DNA from: Streptomyces sp. NBC_01549
GTDB lineage: Bacteria > Actinomycetota > Actinomycetes > Streptomycetales > Streptomycetaceae
DNA length: 64,000 bases
Assembly (NCBI RefSeq): GCF_026339955.1
Contig: NZ_JAPEPW010000001.1
Location: 5,141,001-5,205,000 of the forward strand
Reading direction: 5' to 3'
The notes under the pieces were generated by a model that ran no database searches, was not told where the DNA came from, and saw nothing but the letters and a program-made list of their open reading frames with translations. The position numbers and the translations under genes are program-made. Position 1 is the first letter of the stretch. Every line of letters starts with the position of its first letter. Shown one piece after another: positions 34,526-42,995 of this stretch.

Positions 34526-34542
34526 TCAGTGCCGTGCTAGTT

Positions 34543-34582
34543 CTTCGGTGAAGCGACTACTGCCTTCGGTGAAGCGACTACT
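34543..34582. repeat. 21-bp-period tandem duplication at the DUF1996 stop
   Basis: CTTCGGTGAAGCGACTACT occurs at 34543-34561 and again at 34564-34582. The second copy overlaps the stop codon of the DUF1996 gene on the minus strand. Confidence 0.85.
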
Positions 34583-36116
34583 ACCTGCACTGCTGGCCGG
34601 AGTTGACGCAGCTGGCGATCTTGTTCGCCAGGCCACCGGTGGTGACGCTGATGAAGTCGTCGTGGTCGGTCGCCGACTTGTGGAGCTGCTCCGGGAAGCC
34701 GTCCACCGCGTACGCGTTCTTCACCACGCCGTTCTGGAGGGTCGGCGGGTTGATCTTGTAGACCAGGCGCATCGTCAGCTGGGGGATCGCCTTGAAGCCG
34801 TTGCCGCAGACACCGCTCGCGGGGTCGGCGAAGGCCACGTGAGTGCGGTGGTTGGCGCTGTCGATGTTCTGGCCGTCCCAGCAGCTCTGGAAGGCGAACG
34901 TGCGGACCACGTTGCTGCCCTGCGGGCAGATCGGGTACTGCGACGTCAGCTGGACCTTGTTCTCGAAGCCGGTGCAGCTCCAGTGCGCGTTGGCGTTCGC
35001 CAGACCGTTGGTGGTGGTCTTGGCGTCACCGGTGATGATGCGCAGGAACTGCGGCATCGCGACGACCTTGCTGGCCGGGCTGCCGACGTACTTGATCTGC
35101 GCCTGTACGGGGGTCAGGATCTTGCCGACGTTGCCTTCCTTGCCACCGCCGTCCGCGTTCCGGTCGAAGTCCTGAGTGCCGTTCTGGAGACGGACCACGG
35201 GCCAGTAGTACGACGACAGGTCGTTCTTGTTCTGGCAGCTGGTCCCGCCCTGCAGGAACGTGTTGTTGCTGGAGAACGCGTTGACCTTCTGGTTGCCGAC
35301 GTAGTCGTGCAGGTGGTGCGCGCCGTTGGTCACGCCGGGCGCCACGATGACGTTGTCGGTGTTGTGGTTCTTGTTCGCGTTCACACCGCACTGCGTGGTG
35401 AACGTACCCCTCGAGGCCTGGCCGGTCTTCTGGGGCTTCGCCAGGACGTTCGGTGCGACCTTCGTGATGTCGACGAAGTCGGCGGCGACGGGACCGTTTC
35501 CGGCCTGACCGCCGATGTTGGCCGGTGCGCTCGCGCTCGGAGCAGCGCTGGCCTGGGCGCCACCGTTGTTCTGCTGGCCGCCGTTGTTCTGCCCGTTGTT
35601 CTGCTGGCCACCGTTGTTCTGGCCACCGGCGGTGGTCTGAGCCTGGTCGGCGGTGGTGCCGGTGCAGGCGGCGAGAGCGTCCAGCGTGGTGGGGGCGGCG
35701 GCGCCCACCCGCGTGAAGTCGATCTTGATGCGTCCGATGACCGCGCTCCGCTTGTCCTTGAGCGGCGACAGGATCGCGTTCTGGACGAAGCCCGCGTCAT
35801 TGGCCTGGGCCTGACGTGACGAGGCCAGCCGGGCGTACGCCTCGGTGATCTGCTTGTCGAGCGTGGCCAGCTCCGCGTCGACATTCGACTTGGCGTTGGC
35901 GGGCACGTTGGTCAGCTTCTGCCCGATGTCGGGGCAGGAGATGGTGGCGACCTGGGCGGCGGCGGCCTTGACGGTGTTCGGGCTCGAGTTGGTCTCGTGC
36001 GCCGAGGCGTAGAAATTCGCCCAGATCAGTCCGCCCCCACCGATCGCGAGCGCCGCGGATGCGGCAACGGCGCGAACAGCCAGTGGCGAACGTCGTTTGC
36101 GAGTGTTGCGTCCCAT
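34581..36116 (-). CDS. Secreted DUF1996-domain protein
   Basis: The 511-residue protein has a signal segment (AVAASAALAIGGGGLIWANFYASA), an N-terminal helical module with Cys pair (ISCPDIG ... ALAACTG) and a low-complexity Q/N/G linker built of QNNGGQQNNG repeats near residues 165-190. The DUF1996 domain from about residue 240 carries TQCGVNANKNHNTDNVIVAPG, HHLHDYVGN and a CWDG motif. The family is widespread in actinomycete and fungal secreted proteins, with unknown activity. GAGGAG precedes the start. The N-terminal module resembles that of the secreted protein at 42092-42775. Confidence 0.82.
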   Translation of the reverse strand: MGRNTRKRRSPLAVRAVAASAALAIGGGGLIWANFYASAHETNSSPNTVKAAAAQVATISCPDIGQKLTNVPANAKSNVDAELATLDKQITEAYARLASSRQAQANDAGFVQNAILSPLKDKRSAVIGRIKIDFTRVGAAAPTTLDALAACTGTTADQAQTTAGGQNNGGQQNNGQNNGGQQNNGGAQASAAPSASAPANIGGQAGNGPVAADFVDITKVAPNVLAKPQKTGQASRGTFTTQCGVNANKNHNTDNVIVAPGVTNGAHHLHDYVGNQKVNAFSSNNTFLQGGTSCQNKNDLSSYYWPVVRLQNGTQDFDRNADGGGKEGNVGKILTPVQAQIKYVGSPASKVVAMPQFLRIITGDAKTTTNGLANANAHWSCTGFENKVQLTSQYPICPQGSNVVRTFAFQSCWDGQNIDSANHRTHVAFADPASGVCGNGFKAIPQLTMRLVYKINPPTLQNGVVKNAYAVDGFPEQLHKSATDHDDFISVTTGGLANKIASCVNSGQQCR

Positions 36117-36271
36117 GGAACTCCTCTGACTTCCTTGCGGGGCATCGAGGCGCCCGACAGGAGTGAAGCGGCGTCCATCAGTACGCAGGTGACTCCTGAG
36201 GCGTTCAGAAACCCAGGAAAATCTTAGAAGTTCGTGAGGTCATTTCCGGCGCAATGGGCTCAGAAGCGCAT

Positions 36272-36299
36272 GTTTTTCGGGGAGTTGATATCGAAAAAC
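36272..36299. terminator. Inverted repeat downstream of the response regulator
   Basis: GTTTTTCG (36272-36279) and CGAAAAAC (36292-36299) are perfect complements in an unusually AT-rich gap. It may terminate the two-component operon or be an operator for the DUF1996 gene. The rest of 36117-36372 holds no gene. Confidence 0.45.
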
Positions 36300-36372
36300 A
36301 GGTTTGAATGATATTCAACGGTGTGGGTGGCCTCTCTCTCACGGTATCCACCCGCTGCCGTTCGGTGTTCCC

Positions 36373-37029
36373 TCAGTGGCCGCCGCGATCCAAATACGCC
36401 AGTACGGCGAGTACGCGCCGGTTGTCGTCGTCGGATACCTCCAGCCCCAGTTTGGTGAAGATGTTGGAGGTGTGTTTGGCGATCGCCCGTTCTGTGACCA
36501 CGAGTTGGGCCGCGATCGCCGCGTTCGAGCGCCCCTGCGCCATCAGTTCGAGCACCTCCAGCTCGCGCGGAGTGAGCCGCCCGAGCGGCCGGCCGGTGTG
36601 CGAACGCCGCGCCAGCAGCTGCTGGATGACCTGCGGGTCCATCGCGGTCCCGCCCGCCGCCACCCGCCGTACGGCATCGATGAACTGCTCCGCGTCGAAC
36701 ACCCGGTCCTTGAGCAGATAGCCGACCCCGCCGGTGCCGTCCGCGAGCAACTCCCGTGCGTACAGCTGCTCCACGTGCTGGGAGAGCACGAGCACCGGCA
36801 GCCCCGGCCGCTCCCGGCGGGCCTGGAGCGCGCACTGCAGCCCCTCGTCCGTGTGCGAGGGCGGCAGCCGTACGTCGACCACGGCGACGTCGGGCGCCAA
36901 CTCGGCCAGGGCCCGGGTGAGTTCGGGCCCGCTCTCGACGGCGGCGACGATCTCGAAGTCGTACGCCTCGAGCATCCGGACCAGTCCGTCGCGCAGCAGG
37001 AACAGGTCTTCGGCTAGGACAACGCGCAA
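36373..37029 (-). CDS. NarL/LuxR-type response regulator
   Basis: The 218-residue protein has a receiver (VVLAEDLFLLRDGL, phosphoacceptor in VAVVDVRLPP) and a LuxR helix-turn-helix (LTPRELEVLELMAQGRSNAAIAAQLVVTERAIAKHTSNIFTKL). It starts with TTG at 37029 inside the last codons of the kinase gene, overlapping by 16 bases, so translation is coupled. It is the partner of that kinase; its targets are unknown. Confidence 0.88.
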   Translation of the reverse strand: MRVVLAEDLFLLRDGLVRMLEAYDFEIVAAVESGPELTRALAELAPDVAVVDVRLPPSHTDEGLQCALQARRERPGLPVLVLSQHVEQLYARELLADGTGGVGYLLKDRVFDAEQFIDAVRRVAAGGTAMDPQVIQQLLARRSHTGRPLGRLTPRELEVLELMAQGRSNAAIAAQLVVTERAIAKHTSNIFTKLGLEVSDDDNRRVLAVLAYLDRGGH

Positions 37030-38288
37030 GGGATCTCCATGGTGACCATGGTGGGACCGCCCGCGGGGCTGCTGACGGCCAGGACGCCGTCGAATGTACC
37101 GAGCCGTCGCTCGACCCCGGTGAGCCCCGAGCCCGCGCCGACCCGGGCGCCGCCCTCCCCGTCGTCGGTGACGGTGATACGGAGCATTCCGTCCCTGTGC
37201 TGGAGGTCGACCCAGAGGCGCTCGGCACCGGAGTGCTTGACCGCGTTGGTCGGCACCTCGCTGACGGCGAAGTACGCGGCGGACTCGACGGGCGCCTCCG
37301 CGCGGCCGTCCATGTCGACGTCCACCTCACTCGCGAGCGGCAGCCGCAGCGCCAACGCCCTTACGGCGTCGCAGAGTCCACGCTCGGCGAGCACGGGGGG
37401 ATGGATACCCCGTACGAGGTCGCGCAGCTCGGTGAGCGCCTCGGCGGAGGACCGGCGGGCCTGGGCGAGCAGTCGGCGGGCCTTGGCCGGGTCCTTCTCG
37501 ATGAGGGCGTCGACGGTCCCCAGGTCCATCCCCATGGCGACCAGTCGCGCCTGTGCTCCGTCGTGCAAATCCCTCTCGATACGGCGTAGTTCGGCAGCCG
37601 ACGTGTCCACGGCGGCACGGCGGGTCTCGGTGAGGACGCGGACCCGCTCGGCGAGTTCGCCGTCGCCGGAGGCGAGAACGGAGCGGACGAGGAGGAAATG
37701 GACCCGCAGGAGGGCGGGGGAGAGGAAGTAGGAGGTGACGAGGAGCGCCGCGCCTAGTACCCCCGCGAGGAGGGCGGAACCCTGCCCCGACACCGGCACG
37801 AAGCCGTACCACCACCCCACATGCGTCCCGTCCGTGAAGACCCGCCACAGGCCGGCCGCCAGCGCGAAGCCCTCCAGGGGGTAGAAGAGGAGGGCGGCGG
37901 GCAGCAGAGCGGTCACGAACCCGGCGGTCATGTCGACCACCAGCCAGCCGAGGTCGCGCCAGGTCGCCGGGTCTCCCAGCATCCGCAAGCAGCGCGTCCA
38001 TGGGCTCAGACCCGCGGGCAGACTCCTGTACGTGGACGGAATCCGTATCCCGCACCACTCGGCGGCGCTGATCCGCCGGCGGTCCGCGAACGCCCGTACG
38101 CCGGTCAGGACCCAGGGGGTCGTGACGATCCCCACCCCCACGGGCACCAGCAGGATCGACACGACGGAGAGCACGAACAGAAGGACCCCGCCGGTGAACC
38201 CCCCGACGGCCAGCACCAGCCCTCGTCCCCCGGCGACCAGCACCTCCGGGCCGCGTGCCCGTATGCCCCTGCCGCTCCACATCTCCAT
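37014..38288 (-). CDS. Sensor histidine kinase, HisKA_3 type
   Basis: The 424-residue kinase has four or more membrane spans in its first 210 residues. The dimerisation/phosphoacceptor helix is RRIERDLHDGAQARLVAMGMDLG with His in DLHDG. The C-terminal HATPase shows VSEVPTNAVKHS (N box) and TVTDDGEGGARVGAGSGLTGVERRL (G boxes). The sensor part is a streptomycete type with little extracellular sequence, suggesting a membrane or lipid signal. It forms an operon with the overlapping response regulator. Confidence 0.88.
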   Translation of the reverse strand: MEMWSGRGIRARGPEVLVAGGRGLVLAVGGFTGGVLLFVLSVVSILLVPVGVGIVTTPWVLTGVRAFADRRRISAAEWCGIRIPSTYRSLPAGLSPWTRCLRMLGDPATWRDLGWLVVDMTAGFVTALLPAALLFYPLEGFALAAGLWRVFTDGTHVGWWYGFVPVSGQGSALLAGVLGAALLVTSYFLSPALLRVHFLLVRSVLASGDGELAERVRVLTETRRAAVDTSAAELRRIERDLHDGAQARLVAMGMDLGTVDALIEKDPAKARRLLAQARRSSAEALTELRDLVRGIHPPVLAERGLCDAVRALALRLPLASEVDVDMDGRAEAPVESAAYFAVSEVPTNAVKHSGAERLWVDLQHRDGMLRITVTDDGEGGARVGAGSGLTGVERRLGTFDGVLAVSSPAGGPTMVTMEIPCALS

Positions 38289-38386
38289 ACCGCCAGTCTC
38301 GCCGACCCGTCCCGCACGGTCACTGGGCCGAGCCCCCGGGCGGGGGTGGTGCCAGGTTCACCCCGGGGGCAGGGTCCAGTTCCTTG

Positions 38387-38550
38387 TCTGCGGGCGGGTG
38401 GGGGCTGGTCGCGCAGTTCCCCGCGCCCCTCAGGAGCGCTGGCGCGCATCCCTCAGCCCGTCCGGCGTTTGAGGACGAGGCGTTCAGGCCGACAGGGGGT
38501 CTGGGGGCGGAGCCCCCAGGGATGGGACGGGTAGGGGCGGCGGGGGCGAG
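38387..38550 (+). repeat. Dispersed intergenic repeat, copy A
   Basis: The copy contains GCGCAGTTCCCCGCGCCCCT, then CCGTCCGGCGTTTGAGGACG, the hairpin CTGGGGGCggaGCCCCCAG, and GATGGGACGGGTAGGGGCGG followed by CGGGGGCGAG. The same blocks in the same order recur at 54795-54940 and 59031-59207, and partly at 43846-43963. It fills most of the 276-base gap between the kinase and the epimerase gene and no protein is encoded. Confidence 0.85.
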
Positions 38551-38564
38551 GACAAGGAGTGGGG

Positions 38565-39578
38565 TTACAGGGCGAGCACCTTGGCCTCCACGTCCGGCGG
38601 CAGCCCCACCGGCGGGCGCCCCGGACGCTGAGGGGCCACCCCGCCGATGTCCTGGAGCCAGGCCCACGTGTCCGCGACCGTCTCCGCGACGGACCGACAC
38701 CGCAGACCCGCCTCCACCGCACGGGAGACATCCGCCCGATGAAGAGCGTCATGCATGTCGGTCCCCACCGGCACCCACACCGGCAACTGCGTCCACGGCT
38801 GGATCCCGGCGTCGAGGACCACGGAAGGCTCGGTCCAACGGAGTTCCGCCCGCGCCCCCGTGACGCGAACACAGGCGTCGAGCAGCTCCCCCATCGTCGT
38901 ATGCCCCTGCGGACTCATCAGGTTGCACGCCCCGCTCACCCCCGCTTCCGCCGCCCCGAGAATCCACTCCGCCAGGTCACGGACATCGACGTACTGGAGG
39001 GGAAGCGACCGGGGCCCGGGCGCGAGCACGGGGCCGCCCCGGGCGATCCGGGTCAGCCACCACGGCAGACGGCCGATGTTCTCGTACGGCCCGAGGATCA
39101 GCCCGGACCGTACGAGCAACGAGCGCTCCGCGCCGAACGCGGACACGGCGGCCAGCTCGCCGCCCAGTTTGTCCTGCGGATAGTCGGTCTGTTCCGCGTC
39201 CTCGGACGCCCCCTCCACGAGGGGCGCGTCCTCGGCGTAGTCGGCGGGCGGAGCCCACGCGTAGACCGAGCAGCTCGACACGTACACATACCGCCCGGCC
39301 CGGTCGGCCAACAGCCGTGCCGTGTCGCGGACGGCCCGCGGCGCCGCCGACCAGGTGTCGACGACGACATCCCACTCACCCTCGGCGGAGGCGTCGGCGA
39401 GCGCCGCGAGCCCGTCCGGGGCGGTGCGGTCGCCCAGCAACGACCGCACCCCGGCGGGCGGTTCGCGGTGCCCCCGGTGGAAGACGGTCACCTCCCAGCC
39501 ACGGCCGAGCGCCGCCTCCACCACGGCCCGCCCCGCGAAGTCCGTACCGCCCAGCATCAGTAGTTTCTTGGGTTTCAT
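38565..39578 (-). CDS. NAD-dependent epimerase/dehydratase (extended SDR)
   Basis: The 337-residue protein has an N-terminal Rossmann fold (KLLMLGGTDFAGRAVVEAALGRGWEVTVFHRGH), the SDR Ser and Tyr regions (VYVSSCSVYAWAPP, then DYPQDKLGGE, in which the usual YxxxK reads YPQDK) and LQYVDVRDLAEWILGAAE in the substrate domain. It probably reduces or epimerises a sugar nucleotide or similar, but no pathway neighbour suggests which. Copy A of the dispersed repeat sits 14 bases beyond its stop. Confidence 0.8.
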   Translation of the reverse strand: MKPKKLLMLGGTDFAGRAVVEAALGRGWEVTVFHRGHREPPAGVRSLLGDRTAPDGLAALADASAEGEWDVVVDTWSAAPRAVRDTARLLADRAGRYVYVSSCSVYAWAPPADYAEDAPLVEGASEDAEQTDYPQDKLGGELAAVSAFGAERSLLVRSGLILGPYENIGRLPWWLTRIARGGPVLAPGPRSLPLQYVDVRDLAEWILGAAEAGVSGACNLMSPQGHTTMGELLDACVRVTGARAELRWTEPSVVLDAGIQPWTQLPVWVPVGTDMHDALHRADVSRAVEAGLRCRSVAETVADTWAWLQDIGGVAPQRPGRPPVGLPPDVEAKVLAL

Positions 39579-39656
39579 ACGGACGACTCTGCCCGCACGG
39601 TCCGCCGGGCGGAACGGGAATCTGCTGACAGAAGAGTCGCTGAGCGGCGGGGTGGG

Positions 39657-40235
39657 TCAACGCCCCGTCGGAGGCGCGTACTTGTACCCGACCCGCCGTA
39701 CCGTCTGGATCGCCTGCCGGTGCTGCGCCCCCAGCTTGCGCCGCAACCGCGCGACGTGGACGTCGACGGTCCGCCCGTCGCCCACGTGCCCGTAGCCCCA
39801 CACCGTGGTGACCAACTGGTCACGAGTGTGCACCCGGTGCGGATGCGCGACGAGGTGCGTGAGCAGCTCGAACTCCAGGTAGGTGAGGTCGAGCGACCGC
39901 CCGTCGACCTCGGCGGTGCGCTGCACGGGGTCGATGCGCACGAGCGGGTCGGCCCCGACGGCGGCGTCGGCGGGGGCCGGCGAGTTCGGGACGGCGACCG
40001 GCAGCGGGGGCTGCTGGTCGGCCGGTACGAGGACCAGGTAGCCGATCATCGGCGGCTGGCCCGGCAGTACCGGCAGGGTGTGCGGGGGAGCGGGCAGCCA
40101 GGTGGCGCCAGGCGGCAGGAAGTCCGCGACGTCGGCCACCTCGTCCCGGTGGACGGCACGGAGTCGGTGCCGTGCGGGGGTGGGCACGGGTGCGGAGGTG
40201 GCCGCGACGGATGTGAAGGAACGAGTGGTCGCCAT
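39657..40235 (-). CDS. Orphan OmpR-type winged-helix DNA-binding protein
   Basis: The 192-residue protein carries a C-terminal OmpR/PhoB-type winged helix (VDGRSLDLTYLEFELLTHLVAHPHRVHTRDQLVTTVWGYGHVGDGRTVDVHVARLRRKL) but no receiver domain. The N-terminal 95 residues are Pro/Ala-rich with no known fold, so it cannot be switched by phosphorylation of a receiver. The ATG at 40235 lacks a good ribosome site. A 40-codon leader ORF ending in Cys-Cys codons lies 118 bases upstream, which suggests control by attenuation or coupled translation. Confidence 0.8.
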   Translation of the reverse strand: MATTRSFTSVAATSAPVPTPARHRLRAVHRDEVADVADFLPPGATWLPAPPHTLPVLPGQPPMIGYLVLVPADQQPPLPVAVPNSPAPADAAVGADPLVRIDPVQRTAEVDGRSLDLTYLEFELLTHLVAHPHRVHTRDQLVTTVWGYGHVGDGRTVDVHVARLRRKLGAQHRQAIQTVRRVGYKYAPPTGR

Positions 40236-40353
40236 GAGAGGTCAGCTCTTTCGCGCGAGAAGTTCGTCGGGAAGGTCGACGACCGCGAGTTCGTGGTCGG
40301 GGCCGTCGAGGACGTACGTCGTGCGCGCTGGCCGAAGGCCGGGGTGTACGGCT

Positions 40354-40476
40354 TTAGAGGGCCCGCGCGTTCGTCGCGCGGCAACACACCCGGTCGAAGT
40401 CGTGATGCTGACGGGACGGCCAGAAGGGCTCCAGGTCGGGGCGACCCGTCGCGGTGTACCTCTGGAAGCTGGCCAT
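40354..40476 (-). CDS. 40-residue Cys-Cys leader peptide
   Basis: A minus-strand frame starts MASFQRYTATGRPDLEPFW and ends DRVCCRATNARAL. About 85 percent of its third positions are G or C, the normal streptomycete bias, which supports real translation. GGAG lies two bases before the ATG. The TGT-TGC codons are followed at once by CCGCGCG-acgaa-CGCGCGG, a hairpin a stalled ribosome would cover. It sits between glnII and the winged-helix gene on the same strand. Cys-responsive leader ORFs with paired Cys codons are known in mycobacteria; the role here is inferred. Confidence 0.65.
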   Translation of the reverse strand: MASFQRYTATGRPDLEPFWPSRQHHDFDRVCCRATNARAL

Positions 40477-40636
40477 GTCTCCATTGAAGCAGACGCCGGG
40501 GCCGGGCAGGAGAGTCCTCTCACAGGTCGGACGCGTCCTTGGCGTGAACTTGACGTCGTTCTACGAGGTCGCCGTCGCGACGCGAGGAGGCGCCCACCGT
40601 GACGGTGAGCGCCTCCTCGTTCGAGTGCGGGGCGGA

Positions 40637-41665
40637 TCAGACCTGGCCGGCCTTCTCCAGGGCGGTGCAGCAGGTGTCGACGAGCAGGCGCGTCACGACG
40701 TACGGGTCGACGTTGGCGTTCGGGCGGCGGTCCTCGATGTAACCCTTGCCGTCCTTCTCGACCTGCCACGGGATGCGGACCGAGGCGCCACGGTTGGAGA
40801 CGCCGTAGGAGTACTCGTTCCACGGGGCGGTCTCGTGCAGGCCGGTCAGGCGGTCGTCGATGCCGGCGCCGTAGTTCTTGACGTGGTCGAGCGGCTTCGA
40901 GCCCTCGCCCAGCGACTCGCACGCGGTGATGATCGCGTCGTAGCCCTCGCGCATCGCCTTGGTGGAGAAGTTGGTGTGCGCGCCGGCGCCGTTCCAGTCG
41001 CCCTTGACCGGCTTGGGGTCGAGGGTCGCGGAGATGTTGAAGTCCTCGGCGGTGCGGTAGAGCAGCCAGCGGGCCACCCACAGCTGGTCGGAGACCTCGA
41101 GCGGCGCCAGCGGGCCGACCTGGAACTCCCACTGGCCGGGCATGACCTCGGCGTTGATGCCGGAGATGCCGAGACCCGCCTTGAGGCAGTTCTCGAGGTG
41201 CGCCTCGACGACGTCACGGCCGAAGATCTCGTCCGCGCCGACGCCGCAGTAGTAGCCGCCCTGCGGGGCCGGGAAGCCGCCGACGGGGAAGCCGAGCGGG
41301 CGCTCCCCGTCGAAGAAGGTGTACTCCTGCTCGATGCCGAAGATCGGCTCCTGCGCGGCGAACTTCTCCGCCACCTCGGCGAGCGCGGCACGTGTGTTGG
41401 ACTCGTGCGGCGTCATGTCGATGTTCAGGACCTCGCACATGACGAGGACGTCGTCACCGCCGCGGATCGGGTCCGGGAAGATGGCGACAGGCTTGAGTAC
41501 GCGGTCCGAGGCGTGACCCTCGGCCTGGTTCGTGGAAGACCCGTCGAAGCCCCAGATCGGCAGCTCGGCACCCTTGGCGTCGTCGGCCAGTATCTTCGTC
41601 TTGGAACGGAGCTTGGCCGTCGGCTCGGTGCCGTCGATCCAGATGTACTCAGCCTTGAAGGTCAC
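40637..41665 (-). CDS. glnII: Glutamine synthetase type II
   Basis: The 342-residue enzyme makes glutamine from glutamate and ammonia with ATP. It matches the eukaryote-like GSII family: YIWIDGTEPTAKLRSKTKI, WGFDGSSTNQAEG, IFGIEQEYTFF, GINAEVMPGQWEFQVGP, GDWNGAGAHTNFST and NRGASVRIP. GSII lacks an adenylylation site, so it is not under GlnE. GTG 41665 has GAAGGATG upstream and gives the usual N-terminus. A GlnR-like box at 41758-41795 suggests induction under nitrogen limitation. Confidence 0.95.
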   Translation of the reverse strand: MTFKAEYIWIDGTEPTAKLRSKTKILADDAKGAELPIWGFDGSSTNQAEGHASDRVLKPVAIFPDPIRGGDDVLVMCEVLNIDMTPHESNTRAALAEVAEKFAAQEPIFGIEQEYTFFDGERPLGFPVGGFPAPQGGYYCGVGADEIFGRDVVEAHLENCLKAGLGISGINAEVMPGQWEFQVGPLAPLEVSDQLWVARWLLYRTAEDFNISATLDPKPVKGDWNGAGAHTNFSTKAMREGYDAIITACESLGEGSKPLDHVKNYGAGIDDRLTGLHETAPWNEYSYGVSNRGASVRIPWQVEKDGKGYIEDRRPNANVDPYVVTRLLVDTCCTALEKAGQV

Positions 41666-41757
41666 GGGCCACATCCTTCGGGGTGTGTCTTTGGGCGCAC
41701 TGCGGGTGCTGCGGCACTGGGGCGCCGCGGTACTGCCCGGCAGCCTGTCAACAGGCG

Positions 41758-41795
41758 ATTTCCCGATCATTGCTCGAATGTGAACGCCGTGTTAC
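41758..41795 (-). promoter_or_regulatory. Probable GlnR box upstream of glnII
   Basis: On the minus strand GTAAC, TTCAC, GCAAT and GAAAT follow each other with exactly six-base spacers. The spacing equals that of the GlnR a-b-a-b box (GTNAC-n6-GAAAC repeated). Only the first and last half-sites fit well, so affinity may be lower than at glnA. The rest of 41796-42005 contains no gene. Confidence 0.6.
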
Positions 41796-42005
41796 CGGGT
41801 GCCTCTGTGCTGCGACTCAGTCGCCGAGAGCGATTCGCGACCGCTATCAGCGGCCGTTCGCGAAGCCCGCGACCATACGCGTCGGCCCATCGTGATCCTC
41901 CCGGCCCCGGTCGCGGCGGCTCGTATGCGATGGGTTTGCGGGCGCGCACCCGGCTCCACCTCTATGTGCCGCTCGTGCCTCGGTGTACCGGTCATGCCTC
42001 GACGC

Positions 42006-42045
42006 GCCGGTCCCGCTGTTCGTGGCCGCGAACAGCGGGACCGGC
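42006..42045. terminator. Terminator of the secreted protein gene
   Basis: GCCGGTCCCGCTGTTCG (42006-42022) pairs perfectly with 42029-42045 over six bases. It lies 46 bases beyond the stop of the minus-strand gene at 42092. Confidence 0.85.
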
Positions 42046-42091
42046 ACGCCGCGCCGAGTGGCGCAGTCCCTCAGCCGTCAGTCTGAGGCGC

Positions 42092-42775
42092 TCACCCCAC
42101 CTTCTCGATCCGGGCCCGGCGGATCAGGAACTTGCCCGGCTCCCGGACCTGCTCGAACGCCGCGTTGTTGAGCAGTACGCAGCTGCCCGACACGGAGGTG
42201 ACCTGCACGGTCGTGGACTTGTTGTTGTCCAGGTTCGTGACCTTGAGCTTGGTCCCGGCCGGGAACTGGTTGCTGGACGCTGCCGGGGCGCCGGCCTCAC
42301 CCGAGAGGGTGACGGTCGAGCCGTTGCAGACCTGCTGGCCGGTGGCGGCGCCACCACCACCCGCCCCCTGCGCGGGTGCGGTGGTCTGCTGCTGCGCGGG
42401 CGGGGTCTTCGCCGGCTGGGCGGACTGCGCGGGCTGCGTGGTCTGGGAGCCCTGAGCCGACTCCCCAACCGCGCAACCGGACGCCTTCTGCTGCACCTTG
42501 ATCTGAGCGATGACCGCCTCGCGGTTGGCGATCCGTGCCGTCGACTGCGCGTCGGGATTGGCCCGCTGGCCGTCGATGAACTTCTGGTTGTTGCCGAGGG
42601 CGGTGGCGAGCCCCTGGCAGACCATCGAGTCCGCGGCGGACAGGGTCCGGGCGTTCGAGCTCTGCGCCGCGTTCGAGGTGGCCGCCATGGCGAAGGCGCC
42701 GCCTCCGGCCACGGCCGCGGCAACGACCAGCAGCGTGACCTTCTTCTTGGCGCTGAGAGTTCTCCTACGCGACAT
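42092..42775 (-). CDS. Secreted protein with RlpA-like double-psi barrel C-terminus
   Basis: The 227-residue protein has a signal peptide (KKVTLLVVAAAVAGGGAFAMAATSNA) and an N-terminal helical module with a Cys pair (SMVCQGLATALGN ... KASGCAVG). A Gln/Pro/Ala-rich linker follows near residues 105-140. The C-terminal domain (FPAGTKLKVTNLDNNKSTTVQVTSVSGSCVLLNNAAFEQVREPG...RARIEKVG) resembles the RlpA/expansin-like double-psi barrel, though its acid is replaced. A role at the cell wall is inferred. GGAGG lies before the ATG. Its front module resembles that of the DUF1996 protein. Confidence 0.72.
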   Translation of the reverse strand: MSRRRTLSAKKKVTLLVVAAAVAGGGAFAMAATSNAAQSSNARTLSAADSMVCQGLATALGNNQKFIDGQRANPDAQSTARIANREAVIAQIKVQQKASGCAVGESAQGSQTTQPAQSAQPAKTPPAQQQTTAPAQGAGGGGAATGQQVCNGSTVTLSGEAGAPAASSNQFPAGTKLKVTNLDNNKSTTVQVTSVSGSCVLLNNAAFEQVREPGKFLIRRARIEKVG

Positions 42776-42947
42776 GCGCGCCTCCTGTCCGTGGCCGCCT
42801 CCGTCGGCGGCCTGCTGTGATCCGTATGCCGCTAAGTACGAGATCCCGAACAGGGTTGCTCAATGGTCGACACGAGTCATTGAAGTGGCCTGGGCCACAT
42901 GGGGAGTTGGCCGGGGAGGCGGCGGAGAGGACGTGCGCCGAGAAAAC

Positions 42948-42995
42948 CGGGACTACCACGCCTCTCGGGACTACCGCGTCTGTCGGGACTACCGG
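42948..42995. repeat. 18-bp-period tandem repeat at the arsC-like stop
   Basis: CGGGACTACC begins at 42948, 42966 and 42984, giving nearly three copies of an 18-bp unit. The last copy overlaps the stop codon of the ArsC-like gene on the minus strand. Confidence 0.8.

Noticed and set aside
36117..36372. Short coding frames in the AT-rich gap after the response regulator
   Set aside because: Third-position bias is absent and no ribosome site precedes them; the gap fits promoter and terminator functions.
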